A DNA stretch of 63,518 nucleotides, taken from Clostridium frigoris. Its GTDB lineage: Bacteria > Bacillota > Clostridia > Clostridiales > Clostridiaceae. The stretch covers positions 1 to 63,518 of the forward strand of contig NZ_JAHLDV010000014.1 in assembly GCF_018861865.1 (NCBI RefSeq), read 5' to 3'. Each line of letters begins with the position of its first letter. Within the stretch, counting starts at the first letter, position 1. Positions 8,557-17,002 of the stretch are shown here, in pieces. A program made the position numbers and the translations under genes. The notes beneath the pieces are model-generated. The model was not told the DNA's origin. It did no database searches and was given only the letters and a program-made list of their open reading frames with translations.

Positions 8557-9150
8557 TTAACCTTTAACTAATTTGTTTTTGTTTCTAACTTCATCAATAA
8601 AATTTTTAAGAATTTTGTGTCCATATTGCGTAAGCTCAGCTTCTGGGTGAAATTGCAATCCTTCTACAAAATAATTTTTATGTCTTATACCCATTATAAC
8701 CCCATCATCAGTTTCACTAGTAATTTCTAATACTTCGGGCAGTGTTTCTCTTTCCACTATTAATGAATGGTACCTTGTGACCTTCATTGGACTCATTATA
8801 TCTTTAAAAATATATTTTCCACTATGTTTAATTAAAGATACCTTCCCATGCACTGGTTCACGCCCAGGAACAATTTTGCCACCAAACACCTTAGCAATAA
8901 CCTGATGGCCTAAACATATGCCCAAAATAGGTATGTTTCCTTTAAATTTTTCTACTATTTCCATGCATTTTCCTGCATCTTCTGGAGATTTTGGACCAGG
9001 TGAAATAATTATTCCTTCTGGTTTAATTCTCTTTATATCCACAAGTGTTATCTTATCGTTTCTGTATACTAATACCTTCTCACCTAATTCTTCAAAATAT
9101 CTAACTAGGTTATATACAAATGAATCATAATTATCAATCATTAAAAACAT
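8557..9150 (-). CDS. pabA: aminodeoxychorismate synthase glutamine amidotransferase
   Basis: Class I glutamine amidotransferase that feeds ammonia to PabB. MIDNYDSFVYNLVRYF at the start, ISPGPKSP, the nucleophile Cys in ILGICLGHQVI, and the His and Glu in GLQFHPEA complete the triad. About 197 residues. An in-frame TTG at 9156 exists, but GGAG at 9158-9161 is 7 bases from ATG 9150, which I take as the start. It is the first gene of the pab-fol operon; an AT-rich promoter region with TTATAATA lies upstream. Confidence 0.93.
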   Translation of the reverse strand: MFLMIDNYDSFVYNLVRYFEELGEKVLVYRNDKITLVDIKRIKPEGIIISPGPKSPEDAGKCMEIVEKFKGNIPILGICLGHQVIAKVFGGKIVPGREPVHGKVSLIKHSGKYIFKDIMSPMKVTRYHSLIVERETLPEVLEITSETDDGVIMGIRHKNYFVEGLQFHPEAELTQYGHKILKNFIDEVRNKNKLVKG

Positions 9151-9368
9151 AAACAATCTCCTATTCTCTTATAATTACTTATTATAACAAATAAATAGCA
9201 TAAAATCATTAGTATTAAAATATTGAAAGTGGCTTTAATATCTTATAATCATACAAATACGTATCTTATATAACTAATAATAATTATTATTTATGATAAA
9301 CCCCTTTTAAAATACGTAAAGATTGGGTAAAATGGTACTATGTTAAAGAAAAAATTTGAGGTGATTAT

Positions 9369-10202
9369 ATGTACAACAGAGGTGATTTCCATCTTCATAC
9401 AAATGCATCTGATGGAAAACTAAGTCCTAAGGAATTAATTCATGAAGCTTCTTTAAATGGATTAGATATTATTGCAATAACTGACCATGACACTACTTTA
9501 AATGTGGAAGAAGGAATTAAAGAAGGTTTAAATAATAATATAAGGGTAATACCTGGTATAGAATTATCTACAGTTCATAATAATGAAAGCATCCACATTT
9601 TAGGATATTTTAAAGACGATGAATATAAAAATTTAGAATTTCAAAATTTTTTAAAAGATATAGATGATTCTAGATTGTTTAGAGGCAGAAAAATAGTAGA
9701 AAATCTAGAAATATTTTTCAAAATAAAACTAGATTACCAAAAGGTCTTAGAAGCGGCAAAGGGAGTAATAGCTAGGCCGCATATAGCTAAAGCAATAATT
9801 GATGCTGGATATAAATACGATTGGAACTATATATTTGATAACTTTCTTTCAAACGATAGCCCTGCATATGTGCACATTAAAAGAATTCCAACAGCTGAGG
9901 GTATAAGCATATTAAAGAAAGTTCATGCACTAGTTGTACTAGCACATCCTGTTTTAATAAAAAAAACGCCTATAGATGAAATGTTAGAATTTGATTTTGA
10001 TGGTATTGAAGCAGTCTATCCAATAAACACAAAAAAACAGAAATCGCTCCTAAAATCAAAAGCTAAAGAATACAACAAGTTTGTTACTGCAGGTTCAGAT
10101 TTTCATGGAATTTCAACATCTGACACAGGACATGGCCATGTTGGCTGCGTTTCATTAAGTCATGAGGAACTAGCTATCTTTGTAAATGCACTAGAATCAT
10201 AA
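9369..10202 (+). CDS. PHP-domain phosphoesterase
   Basis: 277 residues. Metal-binding PHP motifs in order: DFHLHTNASDGKLSP, AITDHDT, PGIELST, HILGYF, VIARPHIAKAI, VLAHPVL and TAGSDFHG. This matches the group that includes 3',5'-nucleoside bisphosphate phosphatase and 5'-3' oligonucleotide-degrading YciV/TrpH. The exact substrate cannot be read from sequence. GAGGTGATTAT precedes the ATG. It is divergent from pabA and ends in a strong shared terminator. Confidence 0.85.
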   Translation: MYNRGDFHLHTNASDGKLSPKELIHEASLNGLDIIAITDHDTTLNVEEGIKEGLNNNIRVIPGIELSTVHNNESIHILGYFKDDEYKNLEFQNFLKDIDDSRLFRGRKIVENLEIFFKIKLDYQKVLEAAKGVIARPHIAKAIIDAGYKYDWNYIFDNFLSNDSPAYVHIKRIPTAEGISILKKVHALVVLAHPVLIKKTPIDEMLEFDFDGIEAVYPINTKKQKSLLKSKAKEYNKFVTAGSDFHGISTSDTGHGHVGCVSLSHEELAIFVNALES

Positions 10203-10236
10203 AAGGAGATGTTTTCACATCTCCTTTTTTTTCTTT
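10201..10236. terminator. bidirectional terminator between PHP gene and M18 peptidase
   Basis: AAAAGGAGATG and CATCTCCTTTT form a perfect 11-base stem with a 6-base loop, then TTTTTCTT on the plus strand. The A-rich 5' flank would serve as a T-tract for the convergent minus-strand gene. Confidence 0.85.
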
Positions 10237-11641
10237 ATGCTTCTGTTAAAAATGCCTCGTAAGCTCTACAAGCTTCATAGATATCTGCCTTACTTGCAAT
10301 TTCCCATGGTGCATGCATATTATGAAGAGCAACTCCTGAATCTATAACCTGCATACCGTATTCAGCTAATATATAAGCTATAGTACCCCCACCGCCTTGG
10401 TCTACTTTTCCAAGTTCTGATGTCTGCCATGTTATATTATGTTTTTCCATTATACCTCTAAGTTCTGCAATAAACTCTGGATTTGCATCATTACATCCAC
10501 TTTTTCCACGAGCTCCAGTATATTTGTTTAAAACTATACCTTTACCAAAATATGCAGAATTGCGTTTTTCCATAACTGATGGAAATGTTGGGTCATATGC
10601 AGCAGTTACGTCTGAAGACAACATTTTTGAATTTGCAAGTGCCCTTCTTACTTTTAACTCACTGTATTTTCCAAGTAAATTAACAACTTCAGCTACTGTA
10701 TTTTCAAAGAATTTTGATTGCATTCCAGTTGCACCAATACTTCCAACTTCTTCTTTATCAACAAGTAAAACTATACATGTTTTGTCCGTTTGCTTCATGT
10801 TCATTAATGCTTCATATGAAGTATACGCACAAACTCTATCATCATGTCCATAAGCCATAACCATACTACTATCTAGGCCATAATTTCTAGCCCGCCCTGC
10901 AGGTACTACTTCTAATTCTGATGATACAAAATCTTCTTCATCTATACCATATTTATTATTTAAAAGTTTTAATATATTTAACTTTACTCTGTTTTTAGCA
11001 TCTTTATCTTTTATTGGTATACTTCCCATAAATACATTTAAATCTTCGCCTTCAATAGCTTTATCTAAAGTTTTTTTCATTTGATCTGCGGATAAGTGAA
11101 TTAGAAGATCTGAAATTCCAACTACTGGTTCTTTTTCATCTTCTCCTATTACTACATTTATTACTGTTCCATCTTTCTTAACTACAACACCATGTATAGC
11201 AAGGGGTAACGTAACCCATTGGTATTTCTTAACGCCACCATAGTAATGTGTTTTAACTAATGCTAAATCTGAATCCTCATATAGTGGATTTGGTTTTAAA
11301 TCAAGTCTTGGCGAGTCAATGTGAGCACCTAAAATTTTAAAACCCTTTTCAATAGGCTCAGAACCGATTAAAAATAATGCTAAAGTTTTTCCCATGCTAC
11401 TTGCATAAACTTTATCACCAGCTTTTAATTTAGTGCCCTCTTTTATATAAGTATCAATGTTTTTATAACCATTTTTTTTAGCAAGTGTAATAAACTCTGT
11501 TACACATTCTCTTTCAGTTTTGCATTTTGACATAAAATCTATATAATTATCAGATAATGCAAACACTTTTTCCAGATCATTTTTATTATATTTGTCCCAA
11601 GCTACTTCATATGTTTTTTCTAAACTTTTAGCATCTGTCAT
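10235..11641 (-). CDS. M18 family aminopeptidase
   Basis: Dinuclear zinc aminopeptidase of the aspartyl aminopeptidase family, cytoplasmic, forming large tetrahedral dodecamers in relatives. GAHIDSPRLDLKPNPL carries the first zinc His and following Asp, YGHDDRVCAYTS the bridging Asp region, VDKEEVGSIGATG the catalytic Glu pair, and ALHNMHAPWEIASK the C-terminal His. About 468 residues is normal. The frame is open to 11656, but the GGAGG (11650-11654) in that extension indicates the ATG at 11641. Confidence 0.92.
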   Translation of the reverse strand: MTDAKSLEKTYEVAWDKYNKNDLEKVFALSDNYIDFMSKCKTERECVTEFITLAKKNGYKNIDTYIKEGTKLKAGDKVYASSMGKTLALFLIGSEPIEKGFKILGAHIDSPRLDLKPNPLYEDSDLALVKTHYYGGVKKYQWVTLPLAIHGVVVKKDGTVINVVIGEDEKEPVVGISDLLIHLSADQMKKTLDKAIEGEDLNVFMGSIPIKDKDAKNRVKLNILKLLNNKYGIDEEDFVSSELEVVPAGRARNYGLDSSMVMAYGHDDRVCAYTSYEALMNMKQTDKTCIVLLVDKEEVGSIGATGMQSKFFENTVAEVVNLLGKYSELKVRRALANSKMLSSDVTAAYDPTFPSVMEKRNSAYFGKGIVLNKYTGARGKSGCNDANPEFIAELRGIMEKHNITWQTSELGKVDQGGGGTIAYILAEYGMQVIDSGVALHNMHAPWEIASKADIYEACRAYEAFLTEA

Positions 11642-11754
11642 TTTTACAACCTCCATACAAAAATTATTTTTCGTATTTACTATATTACTAAATTTTACTT
11701 AAAATTGCAAATATTAAAATTTGTGTTATTTATTAGCTGCTATACTTTTTTCAA

Positions 11755-12678
11755 TTATTCGTCACGTGCTTTAGTTACTTCCTCTATTCTCATATTTATA
11801 CTTTCTACAGGAGTTATCTTAGAATTTAAGCTATATATATAATTAGCTGCAGCGGCTTCAATAATAACTGCTATATTTCTCCCTGGTCTAACTGGCAACG
11901 TTATTTTCCTTAAATGCACACTTAGTATGTCCATAAATTGATTATCTATACCAAGCCTATCATATTCTTCACTCTCGTTCCACTGAGTAAGGGAGATAAG
12001 TAAACTTATAGTCTTAGTGTTTAAAACTGAACTCATTCCATAAATTGCTGGGATATCTATTATTCCCATTCCTCTTACCTCAAGCATTCCTGAAGTTATG
12101 TAAGGGCATTTTCCAAGCAATACCCCGTCAATTTCTTTAATATCTACTGCGTCATCTGCAATCAGCCTATGTCCCCTCTTTATTAGTTCTAAAGCGCATT
12201 CACTCTTACCAATTCCACTTTCCCCAGTTACTAATATTCCTATACCATAAACATCGAGTAGTACACCATGAAGCCTTGTTTCTGGAGCTAACTCAGCATC
12301 TAAGTAATTAGTAAGCTTACTACTAAATCTTGTAGAAATTGATTTTGTTCGTAAAAGCCATTGGCCATTTTCCTCTGCAGCCTTAATAATTTCCTTATGT
12401 GGCTCCAAATTCCTAGTCACTATAACACAAGGGGTCTCTAGTTTAAAATATTTATTTAATCGCTTTCGTCTAAGGTCTTCCTCCATACAATCTAAAAAAC
12501 TCCACTCCGCCATGCCTATTAGTTGTACCCTTTTATTACCAAAATATTCGTAAAAGCCAGCAATTTGAAGTCCTGGTCTATTAATATCACTAACATTAAT
12601 TAATTTTCCCTTGCCGCCTTCTACTAAAATCTCTAAACTAAAATGTTCTATTAACTCCTCTATAGTAACTGCCAACAT
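11755..12678 (-). CDS. hprK: HPr kinase/phosphorylase
   Basis: Phosphorylates and dephosphorylates Ser46 of HPr, controlling sugar uptake and carbon catabolite repression. The catalytic domain has LHGVLLDVYG, then the P-loop TGESGIGKSE at about 151-160, RLIADDAVDI, and the HprK signature region ITSGMLEVRGMGIIDI. 307 residues from the ATG at 12678, which has GGGGGAATT just before it, is standard length. It follows the DUF896 gene by 33 bases. A second protein with the same P-loop domain is encoded at 43887-45647. Confidence 0.95.
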   Translation of the reverse strand: MLAVTIEELIEHFSLEILVEGGKGKLINVSDINRPGLQIAGFYEYFGNKRVQLIGMAEWSFLDCMEEDLRRKRLNKYFKLETPCVIVTRNLEPHKEIIKAAEENGQWLLRTKSISTRFSSKLTNYLDAELAPETRLHGVLLDVYGIGILVTGESGIGKSECALELIKRGHRLIADDAVDIKEIDGVLLGKCPYITSGMLEVRGMGIIDIPAIYGMSSVLNTKTISLLISLTQWNESEEYDRLGIDNQFMDILSVHLRKITLPVRPGRNIAVIIEAAAANYIYSLNSKITPVESINMRIEEVTKARDE

Positions 12679-12711
12679 AATTCCCCCATTCATAATAATT
12701 TATTGTATATA

Positions 12712-12879
12712 TTATACTTTTTTAATTGTATCTAGTTGCGAACGAAAATTTCTTTTAACATTATCAATATACTTTTGTCTTAATTCTTTTTGCTCTGATA
12801 TTTCTTCCTGCGTAAGTTTTTCTTCTTTACTTTTCTTATAAAGATAATTTATCCTATTAGTTAATTCATCTGTATTAAT
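12712..12879 (-). CDS. DUF896 family small protein with apparent ATT start
   Basis: 55 codons reading NTDELTNRINYLYKKSKEE, a Q/E-rich middle, then QKYIDNVKRNFRSQLDTIKK. This is the helical-hairpin DUF896 (YnzC-like) pattern of Firmicutes. The frame has a stop five codons upstream of the start, with no ATG, GTG or TTG in between. GAGGTG (12885-12890) is correctly spaced for ATT at 12877-12879. nadB in this window has the same GAGGTGATATT leader followed by ATG, so ATT seems to replace ATG here. Function of the family is unclear; in B. subtilis ynzC sits in an SOS-induced operon. hprK follows on the same strand. Confidence 0.75.
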   Translation of the reverse strand: MNTDELTNRINYLYKKSKEEKLTQEEISEQKELRQKYIDNVKRNFRSQLDTIKKV

Positions 12880-12896
12880 AATATCACCTCTCTATC

Positions 12897-12925
12897 ATTT
12901 TAGCATTTTTTTATTATGCTAAAAT
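12897..12925. promoter_or_regulatory. inverted repeat upstream of the DUF896 gene
   Basis: ATTTTAGCAT and ATGCTAAAAT form a perfect 10-base inverted repeat with a 9-base T-rich centre, ending a few bases before the DUF896 ribosome site. It could be an operator or a 5' mRNA hairpin. From here to the Spo0E-like gene (12926-13209) I see only AT-rich spacer and one promoter candidate. Confidence 0.5.
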
Positions 12926-13142
12926 ATTTTATTCATAACAATTAGATATCCAGCATACTCTATCTTTTATGATTATATTACAAAAACATTAAGACTTTTT
13001 TCGCCTTTTACACATTATTCCAAATAGCTTTTTTCAACATCTACATACTTTATAATGTTATTTTTTACCATGTCATTATTGTACATTTTATAAAATTATA
13101 GCATATTTTGTAACTTGTTATACTTTAATGACTAACATTAAA

Positions 13143-13172
13143 TTTAACATAGCTTGAATAATATGGTATCAT
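13143..13172 (+). promoter_or_regulatory. promoter candidate for the Spo0E-like gene
   Basis: TTTAAC (13143-13148) and TATCAT (13167-13172) with an 18-base spacer, about 40 bases before the gene start. Weak but well placed. Confidence 0.35.
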
Positions 13173-13209
13173 ATACTTGCTTCACAAATATATGAATAAG
13201 GAGAAATGC

Positions 13210-13374
13210 ATGAATCTTAAACTCAAACTTATAAATAAGGAATTGGAATCACTAAGAACATTATTACATTTTTTACTGAATTATAAAAAACCGACTGATA
13301 AAATGGTCGTATCTTGCAGCCAACAATTAGATCAAGTTATAGTTAAATATCAAAAGTTAAGGCTATCTCTATAA
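13210..13374 (+). CDS. Spo0E-like aspartyl-phosphate phosphatase
   Basis: 54 residues from the ATG at 13210, which has AAGGAG 6 bases before it. Spo0E-family proteins are small two-helix phosphatases that dephosphorylate Spo0A~P and delay sporulation. Visible signature: LINKELESLRTLLHF in helix 1 and SQQLDQVIVKYQK in helix 2, the SxxLDxxIxxY motif. Several in-frame codons exist upstream, but the ribosome site lies inside them. Monocistronic. In clostridia that lack a full phosphorelay such a protein may act directly on Spo0A; that is inference. Confidence 0.82.
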   Translation: MNLKLKLINKELESLRTLLHFLLNYKKPTDKMVVSCSQQLDQVIVKYQKLRLSL

Positions 13375-13412
13375 AAGTAGCTTAAAGCTCCACTTTTGGT
13401 ACAAGCATAAAT

Positions 13413-13811
13413 CTAAAAATCTAATTCAAGCAAGATATCATCAGTATCAATATTTGATTCTTTACCATAAAAAACTACAGCGAATTCATTAAATTCATGT
13501 GCATCTTCTGATATATCACACCCAATGAATTCGTACTCAATTTCCATTTTTTCAGCACATTCTTCCATAATATCTTCAACATTATCTGCTGAAATATCAC
13601 TTAAATAAGGTAGAAAAAATTCTTCATACCAATCTTCTTTTTCTTCTTCAAAATTTCCTTCATCATCTGCATAAGATGTAGCTGCTTCCATTTCTACATC
13701 ATCATAATAATATTTAAATTTAAGAGCTATAGTTCCTTTTTTGTATTGAATTTCAGCTATATCACTTAAATCATTTTTGCTTAAAAAATCTACTATAAAT
13801 TGTTTATTCAA
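13413..13811 (-). CDS. acidic hypothetical protein
   Basis: About 132 residues and strikingly rich in Asp, Glu and Tyr (EDWYEEFFLPYLSDIS, CAEKMEIEYEF, IDTDDILLELDF). No signal peptide, membrane segment or known motif that I recognise; one soluble alpha/beta domain is likely. An in-frame GTG at 13826 exists, but GGAGG overlaps it and is spaced for TTG at 13811. Lies downstream of the flavodiiron gene but is separated from it by a terminator. Confidence 0.68.
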   Translation of the reverse strand: MNKQFIVDFLSKNDLSDIAEIQYKKGTIALKFKYYYDDVEMEAATSYADDEGNFEEEKEDWYEEFFLPYLSDISADNVEDIMEECAEKMEIEYEFIGCDISEDAHEFNEFAVVFYGKESNIDTDDILLELDF

Positions 13812-13840
13812 ATATATCGCCTCCACACATCATTCTTTAT

Positions 13841-13884
13841 AAAAAAAAAGAAAGATTTCACTATGAAAGTGAGATTTTCTTTTT
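13841..13884 (-). terminator. terminator after the flavodiiron protein gene
   Basis: AAAGAAAATCTCACT and AGTGAAATCTTTCTTT pair with one bulge and a short loop on the minus strand, followed by a T-tract of about eight. Confidence 0.8.
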
Positions 13885-13920
13885 TATTATATGACTTTGT
13901 AAACTAATATTTATTAGTAA

Positions 13921-15099
13921 TTATTTATTTAAAATCTCTAAGTACTTTTCTACAAGCTTATCAGCCTCATCAAATTCTTTTTTAGCTGGTACAAATTTGA
14001 ACTTAAGTCCTTCCTCTACAACTTTAAATTTAAGTGATTTCAATCTTTGTGTAAGCATAGGAACTCCCTCTCCACTCCATCCATATGAGCCGAAAGCCGC
14101 TGCAACTTTACCTCTGTTAGTTATTGGGCATACAAGTGATAAAACATCCCATACAGGCTTTACAGCATCTTGATTAATAGTTGGTGATCCAATCATAATA
14201 CCAGATGCCTTTTCAATCAATGATACAATATCAGTTAACTTCATAGATGTAATTTCATGAGCCTCTGCCTTTACCCCTGAATCGTTAATTTTTTTAGCTA
14301 AATATTTTCCCATCTCTTCAGTATTATGATAAGCTGAAATATAAAATATTTGTACATTTTTTTCTTTTATTTCATAAATCTTAGCCCATTGTCTATAAAG
14401 ATCTGTATACATTTTAACATCATTTACGTGTACAGGACCATGGCTTGGTGCTACAATATCTATTTTTAAACTTTCAATTTTATCAAGTCCTGAATTTACA
14501 TATTTCTTAAAAGGTCCCATTATAACTTCAAAATAATATTTCATCTCATCAAAATAATCACCTGAACAAGCATCTGTTATACAATTAGTAGGTGAATAAT
14601 GACAACCCATTACATCACAAGTAAACAATATCTTTTGTTCCTTAACATATGTAAACATTGTATCAGGCCAATGTAAATTTGGTGCTGATATAAATTGCAC
14701 TGTATTTTTACCTAGCGATAATTCTCCTACTGCTGGCTGACTAATAAAGTCTTTGTTCATAATTTCTTTTAAATAGATTATAGCAGCTTTTGATGCAACG
14801 ACAACAGCTTGTGGGTAAACTTCTAAAAGTTTACTTAAAGAACCGCTGTGGTCGAGTTCAGTATGTTGAACAATTATGTAATCAACTTTCTTATCTCCAA
14901 TAACACCTTTTATTTTACTTAAAGATTCATCAAGAAAGCCATTTTTAACAGAATCTATTATAGCTACCTTTTCATCATCTATTAAATATGAGTTATATGT
15001 AGTTCCTTTCTTTGTTTCCATTATAATATCAAATACCCTAAGCTCTGGGTCATTTACACCAACCCAATAAATATTGTCTTTTAATTTTGTTGTTTCCAT
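13921..15099 (-). CDS. fprA: flavodiiron protein (A-type flavoprotein)
   Basis: 392-residue enzyme that reduces O2 (or NO) to water, protecting anaerobes. Residues 1 to about 245 are a metallo-beta-lactamase-like diiron domain: HTELDHSG at 79-86 gives the His, Glu, Asp and His ligands; [16 protein letters not shown] and APSHGPVH supply the rest. The C-terminal flavodoxin domain begins near [13 protein letters not shown] and has IGSPTIN and GSYGWSGEG for FMN. The usual HxExDH motif has Leu in place of Pro (HTELDH), which does not affect ligands. AAGGAGG precedes the ATG. A perfect palindrome lies about 145 bases upstream. Confidence 0.93.
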   Translation of the reverse strand: METTKLKDNIYWVGVNDPELRVFDIIMETKKGTTYNSYLIDDEKVAIIDSVKNGFLDESLSKIKGVIGDKKVDYIIVQHTELDHSGSLSKLLEVYPQAVVVASKAAIIYLKEIMNKDFISQPAVGELSLGKNTVQFISAPNLHWPDTMFTYVKEQKILFTCDVMGCHYSPTNCITDACSGDYFDEMKYYFEVIMGPFKKYVNSGLDKIESLKIDIVAPSHGPVHVNDVKMYTDLYRQWAKIYEIKEKNVQIFYISAYHNTEEMGKYLAKKINDSGVKAEAHEITSMKLTDIVSLIEKASGIMIGSPTINQDAVKPVWDVLSLVCPITNRGKVAAAFGSYGWSGEGVPMLTQRLKSLKFKVVEEGLKFKFVPAKKEFDEADKLVEKYLEILNK

Positions 15100-15430
15100 A
15101 CTAAAAATCCTCCTTAAACTTATCTTAGTAGATAATTAATCTCTTTTTTATTTATCCACACAATTATATTCTTCTTATTATAATTTATTTTACCACAATT
15201 TCCAAATCGATTCAACTAACAATAGTTATTAGCTAGTATATATTTTGTATATATACAAAATGCTCATTTCATATAGTTTGCCACTTAAATATTAAAATAT
15301 TCTTTAGAATTTTTTTGAATAGTTTTTCTACTGCACTCTTTATTAAAATAAATATAGTTAATACCCAAAATGCTTAATAATATTATTGTTGCATCATATA
15401 CTTTAATAGAATGAACTTCAGGAGGGATCT
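15100..15430. other. divergent intergenic region
   Basis: AT-rich spacer between the flavodiiron gene (minus) and the RmlD-like gene (plus). Besides the palindrome at 15242-15261 I see no ORF or structured RNA. Confidence 0.5.
15242..15261. promoter_or_regulatory. 20-base perfect palindrome, putative operator
   Basis: ATTTTGTATATATACAAAAT is its own reverse complement. It lies in the divergent promoter region about 143 bases from the flavodiiron start and 170 from the reductase start. It does not match the PerR or Fur consensus that I know. Confidence 0.45.
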
Positions 15431-16267
15431 ATGAATATATTAATAACTGGTGCAAATGGTAATATTGGGACCTATTTATGTAACGTAATGTCAAAATCAC
15501 ATAATGTGTATGGATTAGATAAAACTGAGCTTAACATAGTAGACAAAATAAGTACTGAAAAAACTTTAAATTTATTAAAACCCGATGCTGTAATCCATAC
15601 TGCAGCCATAACTAATAAATATATTTGTGAATATAATGAAACCTTAGCCTACGATGTAAACACTGTAGGAACATTAAACATTGCTAATTGCTGTAATGAT
15701 CTTAACATACCCCTACTATATCTCTCTAGCACAGATATATACGGTGATAGTAATTCAGTACCCTACAGAGAATTTGATAAATGTGATCCAATAAATGCCT
15801 TTAGCAAGAGTAAGCTTGGTGGAGAAGAATTAATTCAAACTATTTGCCGAAAATATTTTATTATTCGTAGTTCAACTATATTTGGTGGCAATGATTGTTT
15901 TGTAAGAAAACTCATAAATGGAAAACATACAGCAATTTATCTATTTTCAAATCCTACTCTTTGTGTGACTTATATTGAAGATTTAACTACAATTATCAAT
16001 AAATTATTAGGAACTGATAAATATGGAATATATAACTATACAAATGAGGGTTGTATATCAAAATCCACACTAATAAATAGTATAATAGAGTTTGGCAATT
16101 TAAATGTTCCTTTAGTTGTAAGTTCAGATAAGCTTTTATCCAATCTAATTCGTGAACCTAAATATACTTGCACAGATAATTCACTTATAAAAGAAGCTTT
16201 GGGTATTGAGATTGCTCCTTGGGATGATAGACTTCGAGAGTACATCAATAAATGCCTTAAAGTTTAA
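15431..16267 (+). CDS. RmlD-like NAD(P)-dependent sugar reductase
   Basis: 278-residue extended short-chain dehydrogenase resembling dTDP-4-dehydrorhamnose reductase. ITGANGNIGTYL binds the dinucleotide; PDAVIHTAAIT, YDVNTVGTLNIA and LSSTDIYGD are family motifs. The catalytic YxxxK position reads FSKSK, so Tyr is Phe while Lys is kept. It may be a weak enzyme, a binding protein, or use a different proton donor. No other rml genes are nearby. GGAGGGAT precedes the ATG. No clear terminator; a repeat block begins just after the stop. Confidence 0.75.
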   Translation: MNILITGANGNIGTYLCNVMSKSHNVYGLDKTELNIVDKISTEKTLNLLKPDAVIHTAAITNKYICEYNETLAYDVNTVGTLNIANCCNDLNIPLLYLSSTDIYGDSNSVPYREFDKCDPINAFSKSKLGGEELIQTICRKYFIIRSSTIFGGNDCFVRKLINGKHTAIYLFSNPTLCVTYIEDLTTIINKLLGTDKYGIYNYTNEGCISKSTLINSIIEFGNLNVPLVVSSDKLLSNLIREPKYTCTDNSLIKEALGIEIAPWDDRLREYINKCLKV

Positions 16268-16270
16268 ATA

Positions 16271-16509
16271 ATCAGTTTTTCTTAGGTTATGCAAAAACAA
16301 AAGTATATATTGCTTCCACTGCGTTCACGTCGCTAAGGAATTCTAAAATTTATTTTATTTTCAGTTGCTAAAACCCGCAAACTCGCTTCGCTCAAACATG
16401 CGGTTTTCTTACGCAATTTCAAATTAAATAAATTAAGAATTACTAAGGCTTGTTCAAACGCATTTTACGCAATATATACTTTTGTTAGCATAATCCAAGA
16501 AAAATATTT
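16271..16509. repeat. MITE-like element A with long inverted ends
   Basis: The left end reads TTTTTCTTAGGTTATG then ACAAAAGTATATATTGC. The reverse complement of the right end reads TTTTTCTTGGATTATG then ACAAAAGTATATATTGC. Inner parts also match in inverted order (around AATTCT and TTTATTT), and the centre is a GC-richer hairpin (AAAACCGCATG with GCGGGTTTT). No ORF inside. A partial end-like copy appears near 46480. Confidence 0.7.
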
Positions 16510-16540
16510 TATTTCTAAAATCATCATCATAGTAGTATAT

Positions 16541-16630
16541 TAAATCATCTCCTGAGTCGCTGCACCAGCTTCGAAGAAGATGCATTAACGACTTCAAAAG
16601 GAGACTTTACTTCTAAATTATCGTTAAAGA
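16541..16630 (+). repeat. dispersed repeat R1, partial copy
   Basis: Begins TAAATCATCTCCTGAGTCGC and contains ATTAACGACTTCAAAAGGAG. The same blocks recur at 29696-29830 and, inverted, at 50439-50594, with short fragments at about 34424, 48255 and 63350. Confidence 0.65.
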
Positions 16631-16714
16631 AAATCTACAATCATGGAACTAAAAATGTGAGAGCCTATTAGATAGTTTAATATTTATGTTTAATTTTTTT
16701 CAGAAGTGACTTGC

Positions 16715-16945
16715 AATAAGAAAGGTCGAAACAATTGAAATTTCATTTAGAAATTCTTCTTTTGCTAATATAAAATTCTCGTGAGCCTGCTAGGAAGGCA
16801 GGCTAGCGAACCTGAGACAGGACGTCGAATGTGAGCACATAACAATTGATAATTGTTATGCGCCCCAGAGGACTACCCAGAGGTTGAGAATTTTATATAA
16901 GCAAAAGATTAGAATTTCTTAATTAAATTTTCTGTTTCGAGTTCT
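16715..16945. repeat. MITE-like element B, first copy
   Basis: A left arm containing GTCGAAAC, TTTAGAAATTCT, CTTTTGCTAATATAAAATTCTC is matched in inverted order by a right arm with GAGAATTTTATATAAGCAAAAG and AGAATTTCTTAA. The centre carries GCCTGCTAGGAAGGCAGGC and GCGAACCTGAGACAGGA. Relative to the second copy (46586-46828) it has roughly 50 extra central bases, including the palindrome ATAACAATTGATAATTGTTA. Confidence 0.75.
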
Positions 16946-17002
16946 TTTGAAAGACATTGATGAAAAATTTGATACTTTATTATTAACTAAGTTTTATATA
17001 CT

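Noticed and set aside
9157-9368. Riboswitch upstream of the pab-fol operon
   Set aside because: No conserved THF riboswitch or other structured motif could be seen in this AT-rich spacer.
15242-15261. PerR or Fur box
   Set aside because: The palindrome does not match the 7-1-7 inverted pattern of these regulators.
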